DNA of 64,000 bases from Serratia sp. AKBS12 (GCF_024793895.1 NZ_JANUSB010000015.1:248001-312000), one strand, 5' to 3'; positions 28,404 through 38,046 are shown, counted from the first letter of the stretch. The notes: a model not told the origin generated them from the sequence alone. A program made the numbers and translations.

Positions 28404-28778
28404 TTAATCGTCGTCGTGGTCGTGATGATGATGCTTGTGTTTATGATGCTTTTTATAATGGTGCTTATCATATTTGTGATAGCGACCATCATGGTAATAG
28501 TAGTTTTTGCGCCAGTAGTCGCCATCACGCCAGCGATAGCCGTCCCAGTAATATCCCCGGCGGCTGCGTTCTCCCTGATAACGCCCACGGTGGTTTTCCC
28601 ACCAGTCACGATCGCGCCAGTCATGGCCATCCCAATAATTGCCGCGCCGATCCTGATCGCCAATACGTAATGAAACGCCGGGCATCAAATCAATGTTGAG
28701 GCCTTCAGCCTGTGCCTGTTGTGCCAGAGGGGCTGTGGTTGCCACTAAGATAGCGGCCAGTAGCAGAGGTTTAAACAT
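28404..28778 (-). CDS. ypeC: DUF2502 periplasmic protein (YpeC-like), His-rich C-terminus
   Basis: 124-residue secreted protein of unknown function. It has a signal peptide (AQQAQA-EGLNIDL), then the DUF2502 core: LMPGVSLRIGDQDRRGNYWDG followed by repeats of W-x-D-x-R-x-W/G-Y-Y-W-D-G. The last 30 residues are a highly charged His/Lys/Asp tail (KHHYKKHHKHKHHHHDHDDD), more extreme than in E. coli YpeC. E. coli ypeC is also near mntH. The tail would bind divalent metals; a metal-buffering role next to a Mn transporter is only inference. Confidence 0.85.
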   Translation of the reverse strand: MFKPLLLAAILVATTAPLAQQAQAEGLNIDLMPGVSLRIGDQDRRGNYWDGHDWRDRDWWENHRGRYQGERSRRGYYWDGYRWRDGDYWRKNYYYHDGRYHKYDKHHYKKHHKHKHHHHDHDDD

Positions 28779-28982
28779 GCTTTCTCCTGTTGGCGGCTCA
28801 CCGTGATAAAGATTCCCGTATGCCAGTCACGCGTAGCCTGTGCTCGCTTGATGCCCTGCGGGGAGGTAACCCGGCCTTATAGTTAATCTGTCTGCATATT
28901 ATCGCTATCGACGAATAAAGAATCTGAGGGAGAATCTGAAAACCGTGCTGTGGCAACGAATTAAGATTTATCTAAAGTAACC

Positions 28983-29014
28983 ACACCCCGACATCGGTTA
29001 CAACGGCGGGGTGT
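28983..29014 (-). terminator. Putative terminator after the aldo-keto reductase gene
   Basis: ACACCCCG / CGGGGTGT stem with a 16-nt loop 7 bp beyond the stop codon of the minus-strand gene; no strong T-run. Between this and the DUF2502 start (28779-28982) I see only an AT-rich promoter-like region. Confidence 0.5.
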
Positions 29015-29020
29015 AATCGT

Positions 29021-30010
29021 TTACAGAAGAATGGCGTCGATTGCCTCGATCTCCTGTGGGCTAAAGCTGCGATTGGCCAGCATGCCGACCGCATCTTCTA
29101 TTTGGCCGGTTTTACTGGCGCCGATCAGCACCGAGGTCACACGATCGTTGCGTAGCACCCAGGCCAGTGCCATCTGAGACAGTTTTTGCCCACGCTGCTC
29201 GGCCAACGCATTGAGGCGGCGTACTTTTGCCAGCTTTTCTTCGGTCAGTTGCTCCGGCTGCAGGAACTTGCTGTCGCCGGCAGCTCGCGAATCTTGCGGT
29301 ATGCCATGCAAATAGCGATCGGTCAGCACGCCGCCTGCCAGCGGGGAGAAGGCGATGGAACCGACGCCATGGTCAGCCAGCGTGTCCAACAGCTCCGCTT
29401 CAATACCGCGCTCGAACATTGAGTATCTGGGCTGGTGGATCACACAGGGTGTGCCAAGCTGTTGCAGCAGGGCGAACGCCTCACGTGCCCGTTCAGCCGG
29501 ATAATTCGACAGGCCGACATACAGCGCCTTGCCTTGCCGCACCAGTAAATCCAGCGCCGCCATGGTTTCTTCCAACGGCGTATCCGGATCCGGTCGGTGA
29601 TGATAAAAGATATCCACATAATCCAGCCCCAGTCGTTGCAGACTTTGATCGAGGCTGGCGACCAGGTATTTTTTTGAGCCCCAGTCGCCATAAGGGCCTG
29701 GCCACATGGTGTAGCCGGCTTTTGACGACACGATCAGTTCATCGCGATAGGCGCGCAGATCGGCATGCAGAAAGCGGCCAAAAACCGCTTCGGCGGAGCC
29801 GGGAGGCGGGCCATAGTTATTGGCCAGATCAAAATGGGTGATGCCCAGATCGAACGCCCGGCGCACCAGGTTGCGTGCATTGTCATACAGCGAGTTATCG
29901 CCAAAGTTATGCCATAAGCCCAGTGAGATCGCCGGCAATTTCAGCCCGCTGCGTCCGCAGCGTCGGTATTCCATGGTGTGATAACGGGAAGCATCTGCCT
30001 GATAAACCAT
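29021..30010 (-). CDS. yghZ: Aldo-keto reductase, YghZ / L-glyceraldehyde 3-phosphate reductase type
   Basis: 329-residue NADPH-dependent (beta/alpha)8 reductase of the AKR14/Kv-beta-like group. The catalytic tetrad is visible: Asp and Tyr in FDLANNYGPPPGSAE, Lys in VSSKAGYTMWPGPYGD, His in DIFYHHRPDPDTP. The cofactor loop LIGASKTGQIEDAV near the C-terminus is typical. E. coli YghZ (Gpr) reduces L-glyceraldehyde 3-phosphate and methylglyoxal. Single gene, divergent from ipdC. The ATG at 30010 follows GGCAAGGCAG-like purines; the symbol reflects close family resemblance, not proven orthology. Confidence 0.88.
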   Translation of the reverse strand: MVYQADASRYHTMEYRRCGRSGLKLPAISLGLWHNFGDNSLYDNARNLVRRAFDLGITHFDLANNYGPPPGSAEAVFGRFLHADLRAYRDELIVSSKAGYTMWPGPYGDWGSKKYLVASLDQSLQRLGLDYVDIFYHHRPDPDTPLEETMAALDLLVRQGKALYVGLSNYPAERAREAFALLQQLGTPCVIHQPRYSMFERGIEAELLDTLADHGVGSIAFSPLAGGVLTDRYLHGIPQDSRAAGDSKFLQPEQLTEEKLAKVRRLNALAEQRGQKLSQMALAWVLRNDRVTSVLIGASKTGQIEDAVGMLANRSFSPQEIEAIDAILL

Positions 30011-30152
30011 ATCAATTTCTGCCTTGCAGGAGGGGGAAATACTTTAGTGTATGCGTTTTCACAACGATTGCCTGCGGTCCGGATCACGTTAACTTGCGTG
30101 GAGATAACGTTGATTAATGGTTACATCTGGCTGCCTGCTGCCGGTGCAACCA

Positions 30153-30170
30153 TGTAAAGTAGGGTTTCCA
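30153..30170 (+). promoter_or_regulatory. TyrR-box-like sequence upstream of ipdC
   Basis: TGTAAA-GTAGGG-TTTCCA matches the TyrR consensus TGTAAA-N6-TTTACA at 10 of 12 defined positions, about 90 bp upstream of the ipdC ATG. TyrR is known to activate ipdC in Enterobacter cloacae; its action here is inference. Confidence 0.55.
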
Positions 30171-30256
30171 AGAGGTTATTTGCCATAAAGCTCGAAATTT
30201 CGCCGGGATATTCAATACTAAATACTAATATTCCTATCATCGGGCAGGTAAATATC

Positions 30257-31918
30257 ATGATCAAGAATTATACGGTGGCTAACTATCTTCTCGACCGACT
30301 TGCACAGATGGGTATTGGTCACTTGTTTGGCGTGCCCGGTGATTACAATTTGCAGTTTCTCGATTACGTGATCGATCATCCGCAGGTAACCTGGGTTGGC
30401 TGCGCCAACGAGCTTAATGCGGCATACGCGGCGGATGGCTATGCCCGCTGCAAACCCGCAGCCGCAATGCTGACCACCTTTGGCGTAGGGGAACTCAGCG
30501 CCATCAATGGGGTTGCCGGCAGTTACGCGGAATATCTGCCGGTGATCCACATTGTTGGCGCGCCAACGTTGCGTTGCCAGCGCAGTGGGGAGCTGTTGCA
30601 CCATTCGCTGGGTGACGGCGACTTCGGCCATTTTGCCCGCATGGCCAAAGAGGTCACTATTGCGCAGGCCAGCCTGACGGCGGCCAACGCTGAAGCAGAA
30701 ATCGATCGACTGCTGACTACCGCGCTGTTTGAACGTCGGCCGGTGTATCTGCTATTGCCAAGCGACGTGGCGCAGGCGCCGCTGGCTTCACGCCCGGCAC
30801 CGCTGATGCTGCGGCAGCCCAACCTGTCTGCCGCGTCATTACAGGCCTTTGTCGAGGCAGCGCGCGTACGGTTGCAAGCTGCACAGCGAGTGTCGCTGCT
30901 GGCGGATTTTCTCGCCGAGCGTTTTGGCGCGCAGCAAGCCTTGGGTCAATGGATGCAGGAAGTTTCCATCCCCCATGCCACGCTGTTGATGGGAAAAGGC
31001 GTGCTGGATGAAACCCACCCCGCTTTTACCGGCACCTATGCCGGTGCAGCCAGTGCCCCGCCGGTCAAGCAGTTGATCGAAGGCGCTGATGCGATCATCA
31101 ATATCGGCGTGCGCTTAACTGACACCATTACCGCCGGATTTAGCCACAGTTTGCCAGCGGACAAATGCATTGATATCCAACCGTTTGAAGCACGCGTCGG
31201 CCAGCAGGTATTCAGCCAGATCCCGATGCGCGATGCAGTGATCGCGCTGCATCAGTTAACGTTGTCGCTGTGCCGGCAATGGACATTACCCGCCATCGCG
31301 CGTACGCCATTGCCGCAGTCGCGCGGCGGCGGGCTCGATCAGCATGGTTTCTGGCAGCAGGTACAGGATTTTCTGCGTCCCGGCGATATCGTGCTGGCGG
31401 AACAGGGCACCGCCAGTTTTGGCGCAGCGGCGCTGACGCTGCCGCAAGGGTGCCATTTTATCGTGCAGCCGCTGTGGGGCTCGATCGGCTATACCCTGCC
31501 GGCGGCGTTTGGTGCGCAGACCGCAGAGCCGGAACGTCGAGTGATATTGCTGATAGGTGACGGTTCAGCCCAGTTGACGGCTCAGGAACTGGGGTCGATG
31601 TTGCGTGATGGGCAAAAGCCGATCATCTTCCTGCTGAATAATGACGGTTATACCGTCGAGCGTGCCATTCATGGGCCAGAGCAGCGTTATAACGATATCG
31701 CCGCCTGGAACTGGACGCTGTTACCGCAGGCGATGGGCGATGGACAGCGAGTGAAGGCGCTGCGCGTTAGCGAGCCGGCGTCGTTACGCGCCGCGCTGAG
31801 TGAGGTGAACGACTGCGATCGGCTGGCATTCATCGAGGTGATATTGCCGAAGATGGACATCCCGGAACTGCTCGACAGCGTGTCACGCGCCATTCAGGTG
31901 CGTAATGCTGCCGCCTGA
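30257..31918 (+). CDS. ipdC: Indole-3-pyruvate decarboxylase
   Basis: ThDP-dependent decarboxylase, 553 residues, converting indole-3-pyruvate to indole-3-acetaldehyde, the key step of the IPyA route to the plant hormone indole-3-acetate; phenylpyruvate may also be used. Landmarks: LFGVPGDYNLQFLDYVID, catalytic Glu in CANELNAAYAADGYAR, the His pair LLHHSLGDGDF, ThDP motif GDGSAQLTAQELGSMLRDGQKP...NN, and NDGYTVERAIHG. Very similar throughout to Enterobacter IpdC. Its 3' end overlaps the convergent LysR gene by 25 bp. A TyrR-like box lies upstream. Confidence 0.93.
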   Translation: MIKNYTVANYLLDRLAQMGIGHLFGVPGDYNLQFLDYVIDHPQVTWVGCANELNAAYAADGYARCKPAAAMLTTFGVGELSAINGVAGSYAEYLPVIHIVGAPTLRCQRSGELLHHSLGDGDFGHFARMAKEVTIAQASLTAANAEAEIDRLLTTALFERRPVYLLLPSDVAQAPLASRPAPLMLRQPNLSAASLQAFVEAARVRLQAAQRVSLLADFLAERFGAQQALGQWMQEVSIPHATLLMGKGVLDETHPAFTGTYAGAASAPPVKQLIEGADAIINIGVRLTDTITAGFSHSLPADKCIDIQPFEARVGQQVFSQIPMRDAVIALHQLTLSLCRQWTLPAIARTPLPQSRGGGLDQHGFWQQVQDFLRPGDIVLAEQGTASFGAAALTLPQGCHFIVQPLWGSIGYTLPAAFGAQTAEPERRVILLIGDGSAQLTAQELGSMLRDGQKPIIFLLNNDGYTVERAIHGPEQRYNDIAAWNWTLLPQAMGDGQRVKALRVSEPASLRAALSEVNDCDRLAFIEVILPKMDIPELLDSVSRAIQVRNAAA

Positions 31919-32781
31919 TCCTCGGCGCTTTCCTGCAGGCGCTCCAATAGCCAAAACCCCGCCGGTCCTGGTGGGGTAAGGCGTGACCACACCGCGTCGA
32001 CCGAAATGCGCATTGGCCAGCCGCGCAACGGCAACGGCTGCAAACGCTCCTGGCCGTATTGCCTGACCAGCCAGTGCGGCAAAATCGCCCAGCCGAAGCC
32101 TTGCTCCGCCATTTCCAACAGCATCAGATAACTTGGCGCCGACCACACGCGCCCCTGCGGTTTGTTGGCATTGGCAGAATAGGTGTTGAGATACAGCTGG
32201 CGGTCGCTGGCCAATTGTTCCTGCGATACCGTCTCAAGCCGTGCCAATGGGTGATCCCGGGCGACAAAAATCCCCATTTCGGTTTGCTCCGGCAGACGGG
32301 CCACCGCGATATCCGGGGGATAGGACGCCTGTACCGCCAGCATGCCAAGATGTGCCCGGCCGCTCTGTAACAGCTCCAGCACGTCACTGCCTTCGGCAAT
32401 CATGCACTCCAGCTCAATGTCCTGATAACGCCGCTCAAAATGCCGCATCAAGCTGTCGTGATGATTGGGTTGATATGTGTCGGAAAAGACGATCGTCAAG
32501 CGGGGTTCGATGCGATCGGCCAGACGGATACTTAACGCATCCAGCCGTTCGCTGGCGGCGAGGATCTCTTGCACATGACCCAGTACCTTGCGCCCGGCGG
32601 CGGTAAGCACCGGCTGACGGCTCTGCCTGTCGAACAGCGTCAGGCCCAGGTCCGCTTCCAGGTTAGCGATCGCGGTGCTGATGGTGGACTGGCTTTTGCG
32701 CAGTTTGCGCGCCGCGGCGGAAAATGACCCCAGCGCGGCTGCCTCGACAAAAGCGTGTAATGCTTCCGGTGAATAATGCAT
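31894..32781 (-). CDS. LysR-family transcriptional regulator, divergent from PACE efflux gene
   Basis: 295-residue regulator: N-terminal winged helix (1-60; ALGSFSAAARKLRKSQSTISTAIANLEADLGLTLFDR) and C-terminal inducer-binding domain. It is divergent from the PACE transporter gene with a 98-bp gap, the arrangement of AceR-aceI in Acinetobacter, so that gene is its most likely target. It also converges with and overlaps ipdC by 25 bp at the 3' ends, which may cause antisense interference. Effector unknown; a polyamine or biocide is an analogy only. Confidence 0.9.
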   Translation of the reverse strand: MHYSPEALHAFVEAAALGSFSAAARKLRKSQSTISTAIANLEADLGLTLFDRQSRQPVLTAAGRKVLGHVQEILAASERLDALSIRLADRIEPRLTIVFSDTYQPNHHDSLMRHFERRYQDIELECMIAEGSDVLELLQSGRAHLGMLAVQASYPPDIAVARLPEQTEMGIFVARDHPLARLETVSQEQLASDRQLYLNTYSANANKPQGRVWSAPSYLMLLEMAEQGFGWAILPHWLVRQYGQERLQPLPLRGWPMRISVDAVWSRLTPPGPAGFWLLERLQESAEDQAAALRT

Positions 32782-32879
32782 AAAGTATCTATTTTCTAGA
32801 TGGAACCTATTTTTAATCTACGGTAAAAACCGATGATAATCACCTGACTTTTCCAAAAACAATCTATGTCAGGTGATAT

Positions 32880-33320
32880 ATGCAATTGCAAAACAAGTCT
32901 TTCGCTGAACGTGTGGTCCATGCGGTAGGGTTTGAGGCGATCGCGGTGTTGATCTGTGCGCCGATCGGTGCATGGTTGATGAACCGTTCGATGATGCAGG
33001 TGGGGGCGCTGGCGGTGATGCTGTCCAGCGTCGCCATGCTGTGGAATATGATTTATAACACGGCGTTTGACCGTCTGTGGCCGGTAAACCGGGTGGTGCG
33101 CACCCTCAAGGTGCGTGCGCTGCATGCGTTCGGTTTTGAAGCCGGTTTTGTGCTGATTGGCGTGCCGATTGCCGCGTTTATGCTAAACCTGACGCTGGTA
33201 CAGGCATTTATGCTGGAACTGGGCTTTTTCCTGTTCTTCCTGCCGTATACCATGGCCTATAACTGGTTGTACGATACGCTGCGTCAGCGTTGGGTCGAGG
33301 CGCGTCTGGCGGTGAAATAA
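32880..33320 (+). CDS. PACE-family efflux transporter
   Basis: 146-residue inner-membrane protein with four predicted helices, formed by two tandem bacterial-transmembrane-pair repeats: residues about 8-70 and 75-140 share R-x-x-HAxGFE (RVVHAVGFEAIAV and RALHAFGFEAGFV) and the closing pattern NxxYNxxFD / YNWLYD. The conserved acidic residue of PACE transporters (Glu15 of AceI) is Glu19 here. Family members export chlorhexidine, acriflavine and short-chain diamines such as putrescine and cadaverine by proton antiport. Divergent LysR regulator upstream. Confidence 0.9.
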   Translation: MQLQNKSFAERVVHAVGFEAIAVLICAPIGAWLMNRSMMQVGALAVMLSSVAMLWNMIYNTAFDRLWPVNRVVRTLKVRALHAFGFEAGFVLIGVPIAAFMLNLTLVQAFMLELGFFLFFLPYTMAYNWLYDTLRQRWVEARLAVK

Positions 33321-33388
33321 GCTATCGTCAACGTGCAGCCGCATGGGTAAGGTCGGTCACAGCTACCGCGTAGCATGAGGAGAAGGCA

Positions 33389-34081
33389 ATGAAGGTACTG
33401 GGTTTATTGGGAGGGATGAGCTGGGAATCCACCATTCCGTACTACCGGATGATCAACGAGCAGGTCAAACGGCAACTGGGTGGCCTGCATTCAGCCAGGC
33501 TGGTGCTGTACAGCGTCGATTTCCATCAGATTGAACGTCTGCAACATCAGGGAGACTGGCAAGGCGCCGGGCAACTGTTGGCGGCGGCGGCTGTCTCGCT
33601 GCGTGCTGCTGGCGCAGAAGCCATTGTCATCTGCACCAATACCATGCATAAGGTGGCGGATGTTATTGAGCAGGCCAGTGGTTTACCGCTGATCCATATC
33701 GCCGATGCCACCGCAGCGCAGGTACGTCAACAAGGCATTCGTCGCGTCGGGCTGTTGGGTACGCGCTTTACCATGGAGCAGGATTTTTATCGCGGGCGCC
33801 TGCAGGCGCGTTTTGGCATCGAGGTTGTCACGCCGGTGTCCGCCGATCGCGATATTATCCACCGTATTATTTACGACGAACTGTGTCTGGGGAAAATCAA
33901 CGCCTCTTCGCGTGATGAATATCGGCGCATTATCGGCAATCTGGAACTTCAGGGCGCACAGGGCATTATCTTCGGCTGTACCGAAATTGGTCTGCTGGTT
34001 GGCGCACAGGACGCCTCGGTGCCGGTGTTCGACACCACGGCGATTCATGCCCGCGCGGCGGCACAATACGCGCTGGCCTGA
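33389..34081 (+). CDS. ygeA: Broad-specificity amino-acid racemase, Asp/Glu racemase family
   Basis: 230-residue cytoplasmic PLP-independent racemase. Two catalytic cysteine motifs are present: CTNTMHK (about residue 81) and GCTEIG (about 195), with the N-terminal LGLLGGMSWESTIPYY signature; high similarity to E. coli YgeA, which racemises homoserine and other amino acids. AGGAGAAGGC ribosome-binding site. Same direction as the PACE gene, 68 bp downstream; they may be cotranscribed but no functional link is obvious. Confidence 0.9.
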   Translation: MKVLGLLGGMSWESTIPYYRMINEQVKRQLGGLHSARLVLYSVDFHQIERLQHQGDWQGAGQLLAAAAVSLRAAGAEAIVICTNTMHKVADVIEQASGLPLIHIADATAAQVRQQGIRRVGLLGTRFTMEQDFYRGRLQARFGIEVVTPVSADRDIIHRIIYDELCLGKINASSRDEYRRIIGNLELQGAQGIIFGCTEIGLLVGAQDASVPVFDTTAIHARAAAQYALA

Positions 34082-34087
34082 ACGCGT

Positions 34088-35341
34088 TTATTCATCATGC
34101 TCGCGCGGCGGGCGGGGCTGCGAGATAAGCATCAGCGGCTTGCCCGCCAGTATCAGCCAGGCCGGCAACATAACGATACACAACACCGGCAGCAGGTGCA
34201 GATCCGGTACCACCGCCGCCGCCATAAACAGGCTGAGCCATCCGTCGCGTGAAACCACCAGCACCAGCCCCAAAATAGCGCAGGAAACGGTGATGGCCGC
34301 CGGCACCGCCGGTACGTGCTGATGCAGCATCAGGCCAAGCGCAACGCCGATAAACACCGCCGGGAAGATCCGGCCGCCGCGAAAACCGCTGGCTGCGGCA
34401 ATCACCAACGCCGCCAGCTTGGTCAGAGTGACAATCAACAGCGCGCTGACGGTAAAATCGTCGCCGGTCGCCAGGCGCTTCATTTCGTCTACCCCTTTGA
34501 ACAGCGTGACGTCGCCGCCGATCAACCCCAACATGCCCAGTAGAAAGCCTGCCAACCCCAGCGCCAACACCGGGTGCTTCAACGAATGGAACATCCGATG
34601 CAGATGTGGGAAGCACCATAGGGCCGCCATACCGAGCGCAATGGCGATCAGCGCCACCACCGCACCGCTGAAGATATCCGCCAGGCGCGTGACGTCATAG
34701 GGGGCCAGTTGCAAAGAGAAATCGGGCGTGAAGAATAGCTGCGTAGTCACTGCGCCGGCCGCTGCCGCCATTAGCGGAGCGAACAGCCGATCCCACAACG
34801 GAACATTGCCGTTACTGGCCAGCATTTGCGAGAAAACCAGCGCCGCCGCCACCGGCGTGCCAAACAGGGCGCCGATAGTGCCGGCCGCCGCCAGGATAAT
34901 CCAGTCCACCTGTGGGACTTTCGGCAGCAGGCGAGCACCGATTGCCGTTGCCAACGCGATATTGATGGCAGTAATCGGATTTTCCGGCCCCAGACTGACG
35001 CCGCCGGCCAAGCCTGCCAGCAACGCCAATAACAGCCCGGGAATGGCGGACAGCGGGATCGGCAAACCGATCAGCGATTCGGTGGCCGGATCCGGGCCGG
35101 CATGGCCGGGCATATAGCGAATAATCAACCCGACGGCGATGCCGGTAAGCGTCAGTACGCCAATGGTCCACCATGGCGAGTGCACATCCAGGTTGAGCAG
35201 GGCAGGCAGCCGTGACCACAGGAGGTTTTGCAGCGCGGCGGCCACTCTCATCACCAGAATCAGCACCAGGCTGGCGGCAGAGCCGATAATAATGGCAGGC
35301 AGAGCAAAGGTCAGCATTGTCGTGGCGCGCGGATGCAGCAT
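34088..35341 (-). CDS. yfeO: Putative ion channel / chloride-channel family protein YfeO
   Basis: 417-residue inner-membrane protein of the CLC superfamily with 10-12 hydrophobic segments. CLC-like selectivity motifs are recognisable: [10 protein letters not shown] (GxxGPxxP-like), [14 protein letters not shown], and [15 protein letters not shown]. Start set at 35341 ([10 protein letters not shown]...), the conserved N-terminus, instead of an upstream in-frame ATG that would add 82 residues without similarity. The substrate is not established. Not a fluoride-riboswitch-controlled CLC-F: no such riboswitch was seen upstream. Confidence 0.92.
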   Translation of the reverse strand: MLHPRATTMLTFALPAIIIGSAASLVLILVMRVAAALQNLLWSRLPALLNLDVHSPWWTIGVLTLTGIAVGLIIRYMPGHAGPDPATESLIGLPIPLSAIPGLLLALLAGLAGGVSLGPENPITAINIALATAIGARLLPKVPQVDWIILAAAGTIGALFGTPVAAALVFSQMLASNGNVPLWDRLFAPLMAAAAGAVTTQLFFTPDFSLQLAPYDVTRLADIFSGAVVALIAIALGMAALWCFPHLHRMFHSLKHPVLALGLAGFLLGMLGLIGGDVTLFKGVDEMKRLATGDDFTVSALLIVTLTKLAALVIAAASGFRGGRIFPAVFIGVALGLMLHQHVPAVPAAITVSCAILGLVLVVSRDGWLSLFMAAAVVPDLHLLPVLCIVMLPAWLILAGKPLMLISQPRPPREHDE

Positions 35342-35695
35342 GCAGGGATCCCTTGTCAATAATCCCTGCGTCGCAGGGGGAGCTGATTGGGTGATGACTT
35401 GGTGCATCAGCCTTCGCTGGGTGCGCGCAACAAGCGGCGTCAGCGGAGTGTTATATAGGCTGTTTGAGGCATTTTGCCAACCCCGGACGCAGCTGAACAG
35501 CACAGAAGAGGCATTTTTTGCCGCAATTTGTTTCAACCCGCAGGAAAACCGGTCAAACGGCTCGGCTGAAACGTTTTTTGTGATCAAGATCGCTATTGAC
35601 CAGTTAGCGTAACGATGACGATTGTTGTTTTCTCTGCGGAATTTTACAGTGAGTGCAGTTTGTATTTGCCTTTAAATATTGCGGAGAAAACACTG

Positions 35696-36658
35696 ATGAC
35701 CTATGCCCTCGTAGGTGATGTTGGCGGCACTAATGCCCGCCTGGCGCTGTGCACTGTCGCGACGGGTGAAATTACCCAGGCGAAAACCTATTCCGGCTTG
35801 GAGTTCGACAGCCTCGAAGCGGTGATTCACCACTATCTGGCCGAACACCAGGCCGAAGTACAAGATGCCTGCATCGCCATTGCCTGCCCGGTGACCGACG
35901 ATTGGGTGGCGATGACCAACCATAGCTGGGCGTTTTCAATCAAAGAGATGAAGACCAGCCTGAGGCTGAACCACCTGGAAGTGATCAACGATTTTACCGC
36001 GGTCTCCATGGCGATCCCGATGCTGACTGCCGCCGACGTGATGCAGTTTGGCGGCGGCCAGGCGCAACAGGATAAACCGATTGCGGTGTACGGCGCCGGT
36101 ACCGGTCTGGGCGTGTCGCACCTGGTACAGGTTGACGGTCGTTGGGTGAGCCTGCCGGGTGAGGGCGGCCATGTGGACTTTGCGCCCAACAGCGAAGAGG
36201 AAGACATCATTCTGGAGGTATTGCGTGCCGAGGTGGGCCACGTTTCTGCCGAACGGGTGCTGTCTGGCCCAGGTTTGGTCAATCTGTATCGCGCGATCGT
36301 CAAGGCCGACGATCGTATGCCGGAAAACCTGGCACCGAAGGACGTGACCGAGCGTGCACTTGCTGACAGCTGTACGGATTGCCGCCGCGCGCTGTCACTG
36401 TTTTGCGTGATCCTTGGGCGCTTTGGCGGCAACCTGGCGTTGAATCTAGGTACCTTTGGCGGCGTGTATATCGCTGGCGGTATCGTGCCGCGCTTTATGG
36501 AGTTTTTCAAAGCGTCCGGCTTCCGCGCGGCGTTTGAGGATAAGGGGCGCTTTAAGGACTATGTGCACGACATCCCGGTATTTATGATCACCCATGCGCA
36601 GCCGGGGCTGCTGGGGGCCGGCGCTCATCTGCGGCAAACGCTGGGTATGCGTCTGTAG
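35696..36658 (+). CDS. glk: Glucokinase
   Basis: 320-residue cytoplasmic ATP-dependent glucokinase that phosphorylates glucose released inside the cell. N-terminal phosphate loop [14 protein letters not shown], the catalytic Asp in [33 protein letters not shown] and C-terminal GGIVPRF are all present. ATG at 35696 follows GCGGAGAAAACACTG and gives the conserved N-terminus. Divergent from yfeO, as on the E. coli map. Confidence 0.97.
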   Translation: MTYALVGDVGGTNARLALCTVATGEITQAKTYSGLEFDSLEAVIHHYLAEHQAEVQDACIAIACPVTDDWVAMTNHSWAFSIKEMKTSLRLNHLEVINDFTAVSMAIPMLTAADVMQFGGGQAQQDKPIAVYGAGTGLGVSHLVQVDGRWVSLPGEGGHVDFAPNSEEEDIILEVLRAEVGHVSAERVLSGPGLVNLYRAIVKADDRMPENLAPKDVTERALADSCTDCRRALSLFCVILGRFGGNLALNLGTFGGVYIAGGIVPRFMEFFKASGFRAAFEDKGRFKDYVHDIPVFMITHAQPGLLGAGAHLRQTLGMRL

Positions 36659-36701
36659 TCACGGGGCCTGGCGGGTCTTCGCACCGATTATCTTCTACCA
36701 G

Positions 36702-36735
36702 CAAAAAGCCGGTCAGTGACGCTGACCGGCTTTTT
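36702..36735. terminator. Bidirectional terminator between glk and the OFA transporter gene
   Basis: AAAAAGCCGGTCAG / CTGACCGGCTTTTT, a strong stem with A- and T-runs on both sides, between convergent genes. Confidence 0.95.
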
Positions 36736-36749
36736 AATCATGCTGCTTG

Positions 36750-37979
36750 TCAGGCGTGTTCTGCTTTTGCCAGCGCTGGCGTTGCGGTGTCGTCGGTTGT
36801 TTGTGCTGCCGCCTGCGGTGCGCTGATAAACAGCGTAATCAGCAGTGACACCAGTGACAGCACACCTATCACCATAAAGGTGGCGTGGAAACCGCCGAAG
36901 TATTTGGCGATAAACGAGCCGGCCAGCGCACCCAGACCGAAACCCTGATAGATGATGCCATAGTTTTTGCTGTGGTTTTTCAGGCCAAAGAAATCACCGA
37001 CAATCGCAGGGAAGACGGTAATGTTGCCGCCGAAACAGAAGGCAACCGCGCCGACGCACAGGAAGAACAGGGTATGGCTCAGGGTGAAGAAGCTCAGCGC
37101 GACAATCGCCAGCATGGTAACCAGCATGGTGAAACTGATAACGCGCATGCGACCCACTTTATCCGACAGGGTGCCCAGAATAATACGGCCTGCGGTATTA
37201 AAGATAGCCACGGCGGAAACGGTGTTGGCGGCGGTAGCCAAATCCATTCCCGCCAATTGCACCCCCATATCCTTGACGATGCCAATCAGATACAGGCCGC
37301 TCATGCAGGCAGAGAAGAAAATCGCGAACAGCAGATAGGCTTCTTTGGTGGCCAGCATCTGGCGCACGCTGTAGTCGTTCCCCAGGCCGGCGGCGGTATT
37401 GGTCGATGCGCTGGCAGCGGGTTCTTTGAGCAACATTGAGCCAAACACGATCAGCGCCATAACGATCGTACCCCAGTAGAAGAAGGCGGCAGACACGCCA
37501 ACCTCAGCGATCAACGTGGCGTTGACGTATTTGAACAGCAGGCTGCCGCTGCCGAAAGCACCGACCGAAATACCGGAAATCAGCCCTTTGTTGGCCGGGA
37601 ACCATTTGATCAGATTAGACAGCGTGGAAATGTAGGCGATACCGACCGCGAAGCCCACAACCACCCCGGCCAGCAGATAAATCATGTCCAGCGAGCTGAC
37701 GTGAGCGCTGGCAATCAGGCCCAGTCCTACCAGGATACCGGACGCCAGCGTCAGGTTGCGAATGCCGAAGCGTTCCTGCAATTTACCGGCGAACAGCGTG
37801 GCGAACGCCAGAAAGAAACTGGTTATGGAGAAGGTGGTGGCGACGTCGGCCAGACCCCAGTGGAACTTATCGACCAGCGGCTGGTTGAATAAACTCCAGG
37901 TGTAGATGGTGCCGAGTCCCATTTGGCAAACGATGGTGCCAAAAACGATAAAGCTGCGATTTACCGGTTTGCTGGTCAT
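36750..37979 (-). CDS. OFA-family MFS transporter, YhjX-like (candidate pyruvate-responsive carrier)
   Basis: 409-residue, 12-helix carrier of the oxalate:formate antiporter family. Family motifs: FGTIVCQMGLGTIYTWSLFNQPL, AGKLQERFGIRNLTLASG, LSNLIKWFPANKGLISGISVGAFGSGSL, and GRIILGTLSDKVGRMRV. It resembles E. coli YhjX, whose gene is the known target of the pyruvate-responsive YpdAB system. Here the gene sits directly downstream of ypdAB on the same strand. ATG at 37979 is chosen: CAGGAGAAACC precedes it and the extra upstream residues are unconserved. A promoter with YpdB-like repeats lies upstream. The substrate in this organism is not proven. Confidence 0.9.
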   Translation of the reverse strand: MTSKPVNRSFIVFGTIVCQMGLGTIYTWSLFNQPLVDKFHWGLADVATTFSITSFFLAFATLFAGKLQERFGIRNLTLASGILVGLGLIASAHVSSLDMIYLLAGVVVGFAVGIAYISTLSNLIKWFPANKGLISGISVGAFGSGSLLFKYVNATLIAEVGVSAAFFYWGTIVMALIVFGSMLLKEPAASASTNTAAGLGNDYSVRQMLATKEAYLLFAIFFSACMSGLYLIGIVKDMGVQLAGMDLATAANTVSAVAIFNTAGRIILGTLSDKVGRMRVISFTMLVTMLAIVALSFFTLSHTLFFLCVGAVAFCFGGNITVFPAIVGDFFGLKNHSKNYGIIYQGFGLGALAGSFIAKYFGGFHATFMVIGVLSLVSLLITLFISAPQAAAQTTDDTATPALAKAEHA

Positions 37980-38046
37980 GGCCGGTTTCTCCTGTGTGCA
38001 TAGCCCATAAATTTGCGGGTAGGCTGTCCTCCCGCGGAATGGGCTT

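Noticed and set aside
35342-35420. Fluoride riboswitch upstream of the CLC-like yfeO gene
   Set aside because: An inverted repeat is present, but the conserved fluoride-aptamer bases are not, and YfeO is not of the CLC-F type.
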